Shown here: positions 44,691-54,190 of the stretch, in pieces | Layout: the number at the start of each line of letters is the position of its first letter | Position numbering within the stretch: the stretch's first letter is position 1 | Assembly: GCF_900107765.1 (NCBI RefSeq) | Contig: NZ_FNQY01000003.1 | Span: 1 to 64,000, forward strand | Reading direction: 5' to 3' | DNA: 64,000 bases | From: Arachidicoccus rhizosphaerae | Lineage (GTDB): Bacteria; Bacteroidota; Bacteroidia; Chitinophagales; Chitinophagaceae | Made by a program: the position numbers and the translations under genes | Notes under the pieces: generated by a model | Told to the model about the DNA's origin: nothing | Databases searched by the model: none | The model's input: only the letters and a program-made list of their open reading frames with translations

Positions 44691-44739
44691 TTCAATGGCA
44701 AAGCATTCCATTAATTTGAATGCTTTGCCATTGAATTAA
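44687..44739. terminator. 22-bp perfect hairpin overlapping the stop codon
   Basis: Arms 44687-44708 and 44718-44739 are exactly complementary with a 9-nt loop (core CAATGGCAAAGCATTC). The left arm includes the NmrA-like gene's stop codon (44688-44690). It lies between that gene and the convergent AraC gene and probably ends both. Confidence 0.8.
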
Positions 44740-44751
44740 ATTTAAACCATC

Positions 44752-45621
44752 CTAAATAAATATTCTGGTTCCTGAAAAATCCTCCCGGAACTCTTTTGGA
44801 GTACAACCTTTTCTTTTTTTAAAGATTCGGTTGAAATTGGAGATATTATTAAAGCCACACAGATAAGCGATTTCAGCTATTCCATGACTGGTTTCCATTA
44901 GCAGCCTTGTTGCGTTACCCAGCCTGATCTCATTTAATGTATCTATAAAAGTATGTCCTGTTTTAGTTTTAAAAAAGCGACTAAAGCTCACTTGCGTCAT
45001 ACTGGCCAGACCTGCTGCTTCCGCCAAAGTCACATCCTTATTAAAGTTCTTATTAAGATACTCCATGACCTTTTCGATTCGGCGGCTGTTATAGGAAACA
45101 TGTACATTTTGATAGGAACCGGCACAAAGCGTACGAATGTCTCTGGAAATAGACAGATCATGTAAAATAGAGAGTAATTCTAAAACAGAATCAAAGCCTG
45201 TCTTGCTCACCAAAGCTATAATTCTAAGGCTAATTCTTTCAATGGTTTCTCTGGAAAATTTAAGGCCGCATCCTGACTTTTCAAACATGGATTTTAAATG
45301 GCTAAGCTGCTTTTTTTGTAAAAATTTCTCGTCCAACAAATCACGATGAAACTGGATGGTAACCTCGTGGATATCCTTACTGACACATTGCTCGGTGAAC
45401 CAGGCGTGTGGCAGATTGGGGCCCACAAACACCAATTCCATATCTTCGATTAGCTCCATATGATCTCCCACCACTCTTTTTGCACCTGAAGCCTGCAATA
45501 TCAAATTAAGTTCATACTCCTCATGCGTATGTAAAGGAAAATCAAAGGTGTCTTTATGCCTGGAAAACAGGGTAAAACAATCATTTTGTGTCAACGGGGT
45601 AATTTCTCTTAATATTTCCAT
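44752..45621 (-). CDS. AraC family transcriptional regulator of the mannan locus
   Basis: 289 residues. The N-terminal cupin-like sensor (about 1-150; FPLHTHEEYELNLILQASGAK, VFVGPNLPHAWF) is followed by two helix-turn-helix units (about 185-285; VTLAEAAGLASMTQVSFSRFF and IAEIAYLCGFNNISNFNRIF) and the usual KGCTPKEFRE end. It is divergent from the seven-gene mannan operon across a 544-bp AT-rich gap, so it most likely activates that operon in response to a mannan-derived sugar. Ligand is not evident from sequence. Confidence 0.92.
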   Translation of the reverse strand: MEILREITPLTQNDCFTLFSRHKDTFDFPLHTHEEYELNLILQASGAKRVVGDHMELIEDMELVFVGPNLPHAWFTEQCVSKDIHEVTIQFHRDLLDEKFLQKKQLSHLKSMFEKSGCGLKFSRETIERISLRIIALVSKTGFDSVLELLSILHDLSISRDIRTLCAGSYQNVHVSYNSRRIEKVMEYLNKNFNKDVTLAEAAGLASMTQVSFSRFFKTKTGHTFIDTLNEIRLGNATRLLMETSHGIAEIAYLCGFNNISNFNRIFKKRKGCTPKEFREDFSGTRIFI

Positions 45622-46165
45622 GTTTATAGCATCTTGCTTAAAATACTTTGAAAAAAATTGCTTTGAGTGTTATAATACCTCCCCAAAGGCTTGAGATTTA
45701 AGAAAAGGTTCTAGTTTAAATGCCAATTTAAAGAATCTGTTCACAAAGTAAAATTATGAATAAAAAATCAATCATTAATAAAGTATCATTTTTAATTCAG
45801 GAAGTATCAGCAATCATTTAAAAAAATCATTTACTTCAATTAACTGGTAAATTGGTCAATCAAGTCAGAGATAAAATAATTTAAATAATTGTATTTTATA
45901 AATTTATACATTATATTTAATATTTAAATATTATAATCCCTCTTCAAAATTACATATTTTATACTTTATATATAAAAATTTAGTTTCTTTTTTTTGCTAA
46001 AAATAAACAATACAAGGATAAAATAGTACTATGAAACACATATTTCAATTTATAATTTTGTTTAAAACAATTAAGCATGGTTTACGCCTATTTTAACAGT
46101 TTTAATAACATAGAAGTATTTTTGTTGACAACCAATTAAAACCAAATTATCCCAAAAATTATTTC
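45622..46165. other. 544-bp divergent regulatory region of the mannan operon
   Basis: No gene. The sequence is very AT-rich. ATCATT occurs at 45771, 45785, 45813 and 45826, i.e. at spacings of 14, 28 and 13 bp, with AATCATTTA exactly repeated at 45812 and 45825; this could be an AraC-type direct-repeat operator. TAnnTTTG boxes for the operon are TAATTTTG (46053-46060) and TATTTTTG (46117-46124); the second would give a leader of about 35 nt. Confidence 0.45.
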
Positions 46166-47203
46166 TTGATGACCATGCATTGTATCCATAAACCAATTGG
46201 TAATAAACTTCGTCATAGCGCACTTGTGTGGAAATACCTGCTAAGTATATTACTGCTACAAAGCTGCGCTTACACCAAAAACGGTGAAAATAAAAATTCA
46301 TCTATTAAGAAGGATACATTAAACACCCAAAAAGATACCTTATTAAAAAGGAGCCTGCAATTTTCCATCGGCAATGGCGTAAATCTACAGCCCTCTTATT
46401 ATAATAATGGTAGGGTCAATTTCGACTGGCCATTAATGAAATCCATGGACAAAATCAAGACCGTTCGGATAGAAATAGAGCCCAATGCAGTCCAACAGGC
46501 AAAGGAGTGGATCAGGCAAGCAGACAGTGCCGGTTATACAATAATTGCCACTTACCATAAAGCTAAAGTGTTAGGATCCGACGATCCAGCTGAGGTGCAG
46601 GAGGCAGCAAACTGGTGGCAGCATAATTATAATACATTAATAAGCGGTATTAAAACAAATTTGTCCGTAAATAATAAGAACCCGAAATTCATCATCAATC
46701 TTATAAATGAATGGGGCAGCCACAATATGAGCGCCGCCAATTATGCAAAAGCCTATAATGCAGCAATTGCCACTTTGAGAACGTTTTATAATGGATATAT
46801 TATAATAGATATTCCCGGCTGGGGGCAGGAAACCTATACAGCTTTTCTAGCATGTAAAAAAAGCATACCCAAAATTCAAGATTCGAAAATTATATTATCA
46901 GCTCATATTTATCCAAATGGATTCAACCAGGCGCGGGGCAGAATCTTGCAGCCTTCAGATTTAAAGGATATGGAAAACACAGGTTATCCTTGTATTTTGG
47001 GAGAATTTGGCACAGGAGAAGGGGCCTGTGACTGGTCAGCTATCGTTGATTATGCCAAGAATCATGGCTGGCCCGTTATAGGGTGGGCCTGGAACGGAGA
47101 TGGAGGGACCATGAACATGGTTCATCCAGCCTGGAAACAAGAGCCTCAAGCCTCTTCTTTTAAGACTTCACCTTATTTCGATACACTTTATAACAAATTA
47201 TAA
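46166..47203 (+). CDS. GH5 family glycoside hydrolase, probable beta-mannanase lipoprotein
   Basis: 345 residues. N-terminal lipoprotein signal (YLLSILLLQSCAY, Cys after LQS) followed by a polar linker and a TIM barrel. Clan GH-A catalytic residues are seen: acid/base Glu182 in LINEWGSHN and nucleophile Glu280 in LGEFGTGEG; GNGVNLQPSYY opens the barrel and VIGWAWNGDGG follows strand 8. This pattern fits GH5 enzymes near the mannanase subfamilies. With GH130, 2-epimerase and GH27 partners, endo-beta-mannanase activity at the cell surface is the best reading. A cellulase-type specificity remains possible. It is the first gene of the operon. Confidence 0.85.
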   Translation: MMTMHCIHKPIGNKLRHSALVWKYLLSILLLQSCAYTKNGENKNSSIKKDTLNTQKDTLLKRSLQFSIGNGVNLQPSYYNNGRVNFDWPLMKSMDKIKTVRIEIEPNAVQQAKEWIRQADSAGYTIIATYHKAKVLGSDDPAEVQEAANWWQHNYNTLISGIKTNLSVNNKNPKFIINLINEWGSHNMSAANYAKAYNAAIATLRTFYNGYIIIDIPGWGQETYTAFLACKKSIPKIQDSKIILSAHIYPNGFNQARGRILQPSDLKDMENTGYPCILGEFGTGEGACDWSAIVDYAKNHGWPVIGWAWNGDGGTMNMVHPAWKQEPQASSFKTSPYFDTLYNKL

Positions 47204-47258
47204 CGAGATTAAACAACAGTCCTTTTTAGCTTAAATTTTAAAGGCGTTTTATATTATT

Positions 47259-49106
47259 ATGAAGTTACAGTTTATTGACATAGCCATTTTAATTACTTAC
47301 CTGATCACAATGGTTTGCATCGGGTGGTTTTTCAGAAAAAAAGCAAGACTCAATAAAGAAAATTATCTTTTAGGCGGACGTTCCCTGCCTTGGTATATGC
47401 TGGGGCTTAGTGATGCCAGTGACATGTTTGATATATCAGGCACCATGTGGATGGTTAGCCTTTGCTTCGTTTACGGACTTAAAAGCATTTGGATACCCTG
47501 GTTATGGCCTGTATTTAATCAGGTATTTATGATGATGTATTTATCCAAATGGCTGCGCCGATCAGGAGCAACTACTGGTGCGGAATGGCTCACTACCAGG
47601 TTTGGAAGAGCTGGTAAAAGAGTGCGTGCATCTCATAACATTGTCGTGATCTTTGCCTTGTTAAGCTGTCTGGGATTTCTTGCTTACGGATTTGTAGGGC
47701 TGGGCAAATTTATGGAAATATTTATTCCCTGGAATGTGGTTCAGCCATATATTCCATTTCATATCCCATTAGCTTATGTCCCACATTTTTATGGTGTAAT
47801 TTTTACGCTATTTGCAGTATTCTATTCAGTACTGGGCGGAATGCACAGTATCGTACTTGGTGATGTTATCAAATACGTAATTATGACGATTGGCTGCGTG
47901 AGCATTGGTATTATTGCAATGATTCACTTACATCATCAACAAATTACAGTCCCCGAAGGATGGCGCAATCCATTTTTCGGTATGCATTTGAATCTCGATT
48001 GGACAGGCATTTTAGATGATGCTAATAAAAAAATAACTTCAGATGGTTTTGGCCTTTTTGGCATCTTCTTTATGATGATGCTCTTCAAAGGTATTTTTGC
48101 AAGTCTTGCAGGTCCCGCCCCGAATTATGACATGCAAAAAGTCCTCAGTACCAGATCTCCGGAGGAAGCAAGCAAAATGTCGGGATTCGTTTCTATTATT
48201 TTACTGCCTATCAGATATACTCTGGTGATAGGACTGACTATATTAGGACTGTTATATTTTAAACAAATTGCACCTCAGGTACAAAATCCGCAGGGGACTG
48301 ACTTTGAAACTATATTGCCAGCAACAATTAATACCTTTTTGCCAGCCGGAATAGTAGGACTTGTATTGACCGGATTACTAGGTGCATTTATGGGAACTTT
48401 TTCAGGCACACTAAACGCTGCACAAGCTTATATAGTAAATGACATTTACCTCAAATATGTAAACCCGAACGCCAATAACAAACAGGTAATTACAATGAAC
48501 TATGCCGCAGGAATTGGTGTAGTGACTTTGGGAATCATTCTTGGCTGCCTGATTGAAGATGTGAACACTATTTTACAATGGATTGTTTCTGGCCTTTATG
48601 GGGGATATATTGCTGCCAATATGCTTAAATGGCATTGGTGGCGCTTTAATGCTTCAGGATTTTTCTGGGGAATGGTTGCGGGAATTGTACCAGCCATTGC
48701 CCTGGCCGCCCTTAAATCCTTTAATATCCTTACAGGACTTGACTTATATTATTGGCCTATCATCTTTATATTATCTTTAGTTGGATGTATTTGGGGCAGC
48801 TATAGTGCTCCACCTACTGAAATCAATACATTGAAGAAATTTTATATTACAGTGCGGCCCTGGGGATTCTGGGGAGAAATCCATAACAAAGTTATTGCAG
48901 AAAACCCGGCCTTCGAGAAAAACAAACATTTTAAGCGAAACATATTCAATGTTATGATTGGCATGGCAGGCCAAATGTGCCTTACCATTTTACCTATGTA
49001 CATCGTATTATGGATGAAACTACCCTTAATAATTACTATTATTTTATTAATAATCATTATTATCATTCTTAAAAAAACCTGGTGGGATAAATTAAGCGAA
49101 TACTAA
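47259..49106 (+). CDS. Sodium:solute symporter (SSS/SLC5 family), probable mannobiose transporter
   Basis: 615 residues, about fourteen membrane helices. The SSS opening YLLGGRSLPWYMLGLSDASDMFD, GATTGAEWLTTRFG and the helix with VFYSVLGGMHSIVLGDVIKYV are typical. The C-terminal extension has further helices. It imports a sugar with Na+ across the inner membrane. In Bacteroides fragilis a symporter of this class lies with mannosylglucose phosphorylase and cellobiose 2-epimerase and is thought to import beta-1,4-mannobiose; the same context here supports that substrate. 55 nt after the GH5 gene and 42 nt before GH130. Confidence 0.92.
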   Translation: MKLQFIDIAILITYLITMVCIGWFFRKKARLNKENYLLGGRSLPWYMLGLSDASDMFDISGTMWMVSLCFVYGLKSIWIPWLWPVFNQVFMMMYLSKWLRRSGATTGAEWLTTRFGRAGKRVRASHNIVVIFALLSCLGFLAYGFVGLGKFMEIFIPWNVVQPYIPFHIPLAYVPHFYGVIFTLFAVFYSVLGGMHSIVLGDVIKYVIMTIGCVSIGIIAMIHLHHQQITVPEGWRNPFFGMHLNLDWTGILDDANKKITSDGFGLFGIFFMMMLFKGIFASLAGPAPNYDMQKVLSTRSPEEASKMSGFVSIILLPIRYTLVIGLTILGLLYFKQIAPQVQNPQGTDFETILPATINTFLPAGIVGLVLTGLLGAFMGTFSGTLNAAQAYIVNDIYLKYVNPNANNKQVITMNYAAGIGVVTLGIILGCLIEDVNTILQWIVSGLYGGYIAANMLKWHWWRFNASGFFWGMVAGIVPAIALAALKSFNILTGLDLYYWPIIFILSLVGCIWGSYSAPPTEINTLKKFYITVRPWGFWGEIHNKVIAENPAFEKNKHFKRNIFNVMIGMAGQMCLTILPMYIVLWMKLPLIITIILLIIIIIILKKTWWDKLSEY

Positions 49107-49148
49107 TCAGACCTTAAACACCTTAGTAAGTAAAGAAATAAAGAGATT

Positions 49149-50318
49149 ATGTCAGAAAATTTTAAAAAGAAATTAGCCCAATTAAAAAAGCAGTATGAAC
49201 AACTGCTTACCCTGGAGAACTACCCAGAATTATTTAGTAATGGCATTTTTACCAGGTACCGTCACCCAGTTCTTACCGCAGACCATATACCATATTTCTG
49301 GAAATATGATCTAAATGAATCCACGAATCCACTGCTTATGGAACGTTTTGGCATCAATGGAACATTTAATGCCGGTGCCATAAAGCTAAATGGTAAGTAT
49401 CTGCTGATGGTACGGGTAGAAGGCAAAGACAGGAAATCCTTTTTTGCAGTAGCGGAGAGTCCTAATGGAGTGGACAATTTTAGATTCTGGGATTTCCCGG
49501 TAATAATGCCTGGCACAATAGAAGATGTAAATGTTTATGACATGCGGCTTACACAGCACGAGGATGGATGGATCTACGGCGTTTTCTGCACTGAAAAAAG
49601 AGATCCAACAGCGCCAGAATCTGATCAATCAGCAGCCATAGCCCAATGCGGTATAGCGCGCACTAAGGATCTTAAAACCTGGGAACGACTGCAAGATTTA
49701 AAAACGACTAGCCCCCAGCAAAGGAATGTTGTTTTGCACCCTGAATTTGTCCAAGGTCAATATGCATTTTATACGCGTCCGCAAGATAGCTTTATTCAAG
49801 CAGGCTCAGGAGGAGGAATTGGTCTGGGACTGACCAAAAGCATAGAAAATAGTGATATTCAAGAAGAAATCATTATAGACCCAAGACGATACCACACTAT
49901 ATCTGAAGCTAAAAATGGACTCGGACCTGCCCCCATTAAAACAAAATATGGGTGGTTACACCTGGCCCATGGAGTACGCAATACGGCTGCTGGCCTGCGC
50001 TATAGCTTATATGCCTTTATGACAGATTTGCAGGACATCACCAAAGTTATTCATAGGCCTTCTGGTTACTTAATAGCGCCTGAAGGAACTGAATATATAG
50101 GAGATGTTTCCAATGTCGTATTTTCCAACGGTTGGATTTTGGATGATAACAATAAAGTGTATATATACTATGCAGCAGCAGATTCTGTGATGCATGTGGC
50201 AGAAAGCTCAGTTGAACAGCTGATAGATTATGTCCGTCATACACCGGAAGATAGCTACTATTCGGCAGGGCAAGTCAATATTCTGACTAAGATAATCGAA
50301 AAAAATATGCAATTATAA
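49149..50318 (+). CDS. mgp: GH130 4-O-beta-D-mannosyl-D-glucose phosphorylase
   Basis: 389 residues, no signal peptide, so cytoplasmic. GH130_1 features include [28 protein letters not shown] and the catalytic Asp131 in [13 protein letters not shown], the same residue number as I recall for the B. fragilis enzyme. The phosphate-site residues are suggested by [21 protein letters not shown] and [10 protein letters not shown]. It phosphorolyses Man-beta-1,4-Glc to alpha-mannose 1-phosphate and glucose. The 2-epimerase gene starts only 4 nt after its stop, so translation is probably coupled and the two enzymes act in sequence. Confidence 0.95.
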   Translation: MSENFKKKLAQLKKQYEQLLTLENYPELFSNGIFTRYRHPVLTADHIPYFWKYDLNESTNPLLMERFGINGTFNAGAIKLNGKYLLMVRVEGKDRKSFFAVAESPNGVDNFRFWDFPVIMPGTIEDVNVYDMRLTQHEDGWIYGVFCTEKRDPTAPESDQSAAIAQCGIARTKDLKTWERLQDLKTTSPQQRNVVLHPEFVQGQYAFYTRPQDSFIQAGSGGGIGLGLTKSIENSDIQEEIIIDPRRYHTISEAKNGLGPAPIKTKYGWLHLAHGVRNTAAGLRYSLYAFMTDLQDITKVIHRPSGYLIAPEGTEYIGDVSNVVFSNGWILDDNNKVYIYYAAADSVMHVAESSVEQLIDYVRHTPEDSYYSAGQVNILTKIIEKNMQL

Positions 50319-50322
50319 TAAT

Positions 50323-51612
50323 ATGTTCAAGTCAGAGGGGGTAATACAGCAATTTCAAAAGGCACTCAAGAAGGAAGCCATATCCATTCTTAACTATTGG
50401 GCAACTTATAGTCCTGACCCGATGGATAATGGATTTTATGGGCAGGTTGATGAAAACAACGATCCTGTTGTCCAAATGCCTAAAGGAAGTGTGTTGAATG
50501 CGAGAATTCTGTGGTCTTTCTCAACGGCCTACCAAAGTGACCCCAATCCAAAATTCCTTGAATTGTCCACGAGAGCCTATCACTATTTTCAAAATCACTT
50601 CAAAGACTCAAAATTTGGCGGAGCATTTTGGGCAATTAATCCACCATATCAGCCAACGGCACCTCATAGTCAGTTGCTGTCAGCGTATCAAAAGAAACAA
50701 ATATATGCACAGGCCTTTTGGATTTATGCTTTAAGTTCCTATTATGAGATCACAAAAGATCCGAAGGTACTAGATGAGGCCATTTTACTTTTTGAACTCA
50801 TTGAGAAATATAGCTTTGACGCCCAGTTTGGCGGATATTTTGAGGCATTTTCCAGAGATTGGAATGCACTTAATGATCTTAGGCTAAGCCCAAAAGATGA
50901 AAATGCCGTCAAGACCATGAATACGCATTTACACATCTTAGAAGCTTATACCGGCCTTTACAAAATCTGGCCAGACACATTTCTGTTAAACCAGATACAA
51001 GGTTTGCTGGATTGTTTTGACCTTCATATTATTGATGCTAAGACTCACCATCTGCGGTTATTCTTTGACAAAAGTTTTACTGCTCAAGGGACTGTTGTTT
51101 CCTATGGACATGATATTGAAGCTGCCTGGTTATTGCTGGAGGCTGCCAGCACAATTAAAGATAAAGTCCGGATAAAAAAAATGGAGCAGCAATGCGTTGC
51201 GCTAGCCATAGCTGCTAAGGAAGGGATAGATCCGGGGACAGGTGGGCTAAATTATGAAAAAACATATAATATAAAGAGCACTTCTGCATCTTCAGGGCAT
51301 TTAATTGCAGAAAAACACTGGTGGGTACAGGCCGAAGCAATGGTGGGCTTTTCTGAAGCTTATCTGCAGACCCTTAATCTGGAGTTTTTAGATTGCACAC
51401 TGCAGATTTGGCAATACATCCAAAATTATATACTTTCTAAAACAGGGGAGTGGTTATGGGGAATAAACGAAAATGGTCATCCCATGAAGGGCTATTATAA
51501 AATCGGACTTTGGAAATGCCCATACCACAACCTCAGAGCAATGCTGGAAATGCAAAAAAGATTAAATAGGATGGTTCCTATTTCAGCAGGAATGAAGACA
51601 AATCCACATTAA
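50323..51612 (+). CDS. ce: Cellobiose/mannobiose 2-epimerase (AGE family)
   Basis: 429 residues, cytoplasmic, an (alpha/alpha)6 barrel of the N-acylglucosamine 2-epimerase fold. The three catalytic or substrate His positions of cellobiose 2-epimerases are recognisable in TMNTHLHILEAYT, SYGHDIEAAWLL and KCPYHNLRAMLEM; EKHWWVQAEAMVGF is another conserved block. It converts beta-1,4-mannobiose into mannosylglucose (and cellobiose into Glc-Man). Located directly after the phosphorylase whose substrate it makes. Generic AGE epimerases lack this neighbourhood. Confidence 0.94.
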   Translation: MFKSEGVIQQFQKALKKEAISILNYWATYSPDPMDNGFYGQVDENNDPVVQMPKGSVLNARILWSFSTAYQSDPNPKFLELSTRAYHYFQNHFKDSKFGGAFWAINPPYQPTAPHSQLLSAYQKKQIYAQAFWIYALSSYYEITKDPKVLDEAILLFELIEKYSFDAQFGGYFEAFSRDWNALNDLRLSPKDENAVKTMNTHLHILEAYTGLYKIWPDTFLLNQIQGLLDCFDLHIIDAKTHHLRLFFDKSFTAQGTVVSYGHDIEAAWLLLEAASTIKDKVRIKKMEQQCVALAIAAKEGIDPGTGGLNYEKTYNIKSTSASSGHLIAEKHWWVQAEAMVGFSEAYLQTLNLEFLDCTLQIWQYIQNYILSKTGEWLWGINENGHPMKGYYKIGLWKCPYHNLRAMLEMQKRLNRMVPISAGMKTNPH

Positions 51613-51671
51613 CAAAAAAAATACTTTAAATAAAACAATTACATTAAAGCAGTTTTTTTAAATTTCATAAT

Positions 51672-52838
51672 ATGTTTCTACTGATTAAAGAAAAAATAGG
51701 GTCAAATAAATTTATTAATATTCTCAGTATTGTTTTATCTATTTTTCTAATGGCCGCCATAAATCAGGTTAAAGGCGAGAGCAATAAAATTCCTTCAATT
51801 ACTTCCAATCAAGAAATATCAGAAAGTCCTCTAAAGTTTTTTAAAGCCAGTGATTCCGCCATTAGATATATTGGCAGGATTGATTTTTCTAAGCCCGATT
51901 TACCAAGATTCTGGAATCCTGGAGTTTACCTTTCGCTTTATTTTGAAGGAAGCACCTGCAAAATAATACTGGAAGATCAGATGCAATATGGCGTCCAGCA
52001 CAATTACATAGAAATTGTACTGGATGGACAGGCCAGAAGAATTCGTTTGGAACAAAAAACGGATACCATTACTGTAGCCGACGGAGTAAGTAAAGGCAAA
52101 CATCATCTTATCATTTGCAAGGACACGGAATCTAATATCGGTTATATCAGCGTTGCAGGTGTCTTATGTTCCGAACTATTACCGCAACCTGAAAAAAATG
52201 GCAAAAAACATCTCATCGAATGTTTCGGAGATTCTATAACCTGTGGTGCTTCCAGCGATCTATCAGATGTCCCTTGTGGTAAAGGGCGTTGGGAAGATCA
52301 ACATAATTGTTATATGAGCTACGGTCCCAGATTGGCAAGAATGCTGGATGCTGATTGGATTATTTCAGCTGTTTCTGGCATAGGACTGATGCATAGTTGT
52401 TGCAATCTCAACATCATCATGCCTCAGGTATATGACAAGCTGGCCCTTTCACAAGATTCAATTGATTGGGATTTTGATAAATACCAGCCGGATGTTGCCA
52501 CTATATGTTTAGGTCAAAATGATGGCATTCAGGATTTAGACACTTTTTGTACACGTTATGTGGATTTTGTTTGTAAATTGCGCAAGCATTATCCAAAAAC
52601 CACCCTGGTACTGCTTACCAGCCCCATGGCGGATACACAATTAACAGCCTTTTTACAAAAGGCATTAGTGAAGGTACAATCCAGTATCAGAGCAATGGGG
52701 GATCAAAATATTTATTATTATTTTTTTAAAAATAGATATTCTCAGGGATGCGATAGTCACCCAACCATTCAGGAGCATGAAAAAATAGCAGCAGAATTAT
52801 TGCCATATATTCAGAAAATCAAACACTGGAACTCTTAA
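51672..52838 (+). CDS. SGNH/GDSL carbohydrate esterase, CE2-like
   Basis: 388 residues with an N-terminal export signal (ILSIVLSIFLMAAINQVKG). An N-terminal jelly roll (about 45-165; FWNPGVYLSLYFEGSTCKII) precedes an SGNH hydrolase domain with block I ECFGDSITCGAS (nucleophile Ser), block III CLGQNDG and the Asp/His pair in CDSHPTIQEHE. This two-domain order is that of family CE2, whose members remove acetyl groups from mannose O-6 of glucomannan. It thus fits deacetylation of galactoglucomannan in the periplasm or at the surface. Between the epimerase (59 nt) and GH27 (9 nt). Confidence 0.86.
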   Translation: MFLLIKEKIGSNKFINILSIVLSIFLMAAINQVKGESNKIPSITSNQEISESPLKFFKASDSAIRYIGRIDFSKPDLPRFWNPGVYLSLYFEGSTCKIILEDQMQYGVQHNYIEIVLDGQARRIRLEQKTDTITVADGVSKGKHHLIICKDTESNIGYISVAGVLCSELLPQPEKNGKKHLIECFGDSITCGASSDLSDVPCGKGRWEDQHNCYMSYGPRLARMLDADWIISAVSGIGLMHSCCNLNIIMPQVYDKLALSQDSIDWDFDKYQPDVATICLGQNDGIQDLDTFCTRYVDFVCKLRKHYPKTTLVLLTSPMADTQLTAFLQKALVKVQSSIRAMGDQNIYYYFFKNRYSQGCDSHPTIQEHEKIAAELLPYIQKIKHWNS

Positions 52839-52847
52839 AAAAGAAAA

Positions 52848-54167
52848 ATGAAAAAGTCACAAAACAGAAGTTTATTTAAAAAGAATAAGATATTTGCAAC
52901 CGATTGTAATTTTAAAAAAAAGTTGCTTGAAAGGAATTATCAAAATTACATAACCATTCCTTTGGTTTTAATTTTCAGTTTCTTCGCCATAAAATCTCAT
53001 GCTCAAAAATTTAACCAGCTGGCACTTACTCCGCCAATGGGCTGGAATAGCTGGAATACATTCCAGACGCACATCAACGAGGATTTAATCAAAAAGACAG
53101 CTGACAATATAGTCAGTACGGGCATGAAGGAAGCGGGGTATATTTATTTAGTTCTAGATGATGGCTGGATGACTAAACAACGAGACTCTTTAGGCTATTT
53201 AGTGCCAGATCCGGAAAAATTCCCCCATGGGATTAAAGCAGTTATTGATTATGTTCACAGTAAAGGACTCAAGTTCGGATTATACAACTGTGCAGGAACC
53301 TTAACCTGCGCAGGTTATCCTGGCACAAGAGGCCATGAATACCAGGATGCCTTAAGATATGCCCAATGGGGGATTGATTACCTAAAATATGATTGGTGTA
53401 GCTCCGATGGAATCAATGCCAAAGAGGCCTATACCACAATGAGTAGGGCAATCAGCAATGCTGGGCGCCCTATGGTATTTAGCTTATGTGAGTGGGGGAG
53501 TAACCAGCCCTGGTTATGGGCTGAAAATGTAGGACAACTTTGGAGAACCACAGCTGACATTACAGCAGAACGCTGGGATGGAAAAGTAGATAAAGGCTCT
53601 TATTTTCAATTTAGTCCAATGGCTATCATGGACAGTCAGGAAGCTTTATACCCTTATGCTGGTCCAGGTCATTATAACGATCCGGATATGTTGGAAGTCG
53701 GCAATGGAAATTATACTCCCGAAGAGAACCGGTCTCATTTTAGTATGTGGGCAATGATGGCAGCTCCGTTAATGGCGGGTAATGATTTATCCAAAATGAC
53801 ACCTTCCATCTTAAATATATTGACAAATAAAAACATTATCAGTATCGACCAGGACTCACTGGCGATTCAGGGCCACAGAATTGAAAATCTTCCTGATAGT
53901 GTGGAAGTTTGGGCCAAACCTTTAAAAAACAATCAATGGGCGGTTGCCTTTTTAAACCGCGGTTCAAAAACGAGCAGCTTGCAATACACCTGGTCTGAAA
54001 AAGTAATCAGTGACACAGTTCATCATAAAATATTAGATCTGAGAAATACAAATTATCCTCTTCAGGATCTTTGGTTGGACAAACAGATCGGAACAACAAA
54101 AAAAACTCTTAAAGTAAGCCTTCCTGCCCATGATGTCTTGCTGATTAAAATATTCACTCACCATTAA
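52848..54167 (+). CDS. GH27 alpha-galactosidase, exported
   Basis: 439 residues. GH27 motifs LTPPMGWNSWNTF, LVLDDGWM, GLKFGLYNCAGTLTCAGYPGT, nucleophile Asp182 in YLKYDWCSSDG and acid/base Asp237 in WRTTADI, then a C-terminal beta-sandwich (about 335-439). It removes alpha-1,6-galactosyl branches from galactomannan. The signal-peptide hydrophobic core (ITIPLVLIFSFFAIKSHAQ) lies only after about 35 polar residues, so the true start may be an internal TTG near 52921 rather than this ATG. It follows the esterase after 9 nt. Confidence 0.94.
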   Translation: MKKSQNRSLFKKNKIFATDCNFKKKLLERNYQNYITIPLVLIFSFFAIKSHAQKFNQLALTPPMGWNSWNTFQTHINEDLIKKTADNIVSTGMKEAGYIYLVLDDGWMTKQRDSLGYLVPDPEKFPHGIKAVIDYVHSKGLKFGLYNCAGTLTCAGYPGTRGHEYQDALRYAQWGIDYLKYDWCSSDGINAKEAYTTMSRAISNAGRPMVFSLCEWGSNQPWLWAENVGQLWRTTADITAERWDGKVDKGSYFQFSPMAIMDSQEALYPYAGPGHYNDPDMLEVGNGNYTPEENRSHFSMWAMMAAPLMAGNDLSKMTPSILNILTNKNIISIDQDSLAIQGHRIENLPDSVEVWAKPLKNNQWAVAFLNRGSKTSSLQYTWSEKVISDTVHHKILDLRNTNYPLQDLWLDKQIGTTKKTLKVSLPAHDVLLIKIFTHH

Positions 54168-54190
54168 AACAAATCCTAAAAATTGTCTCA

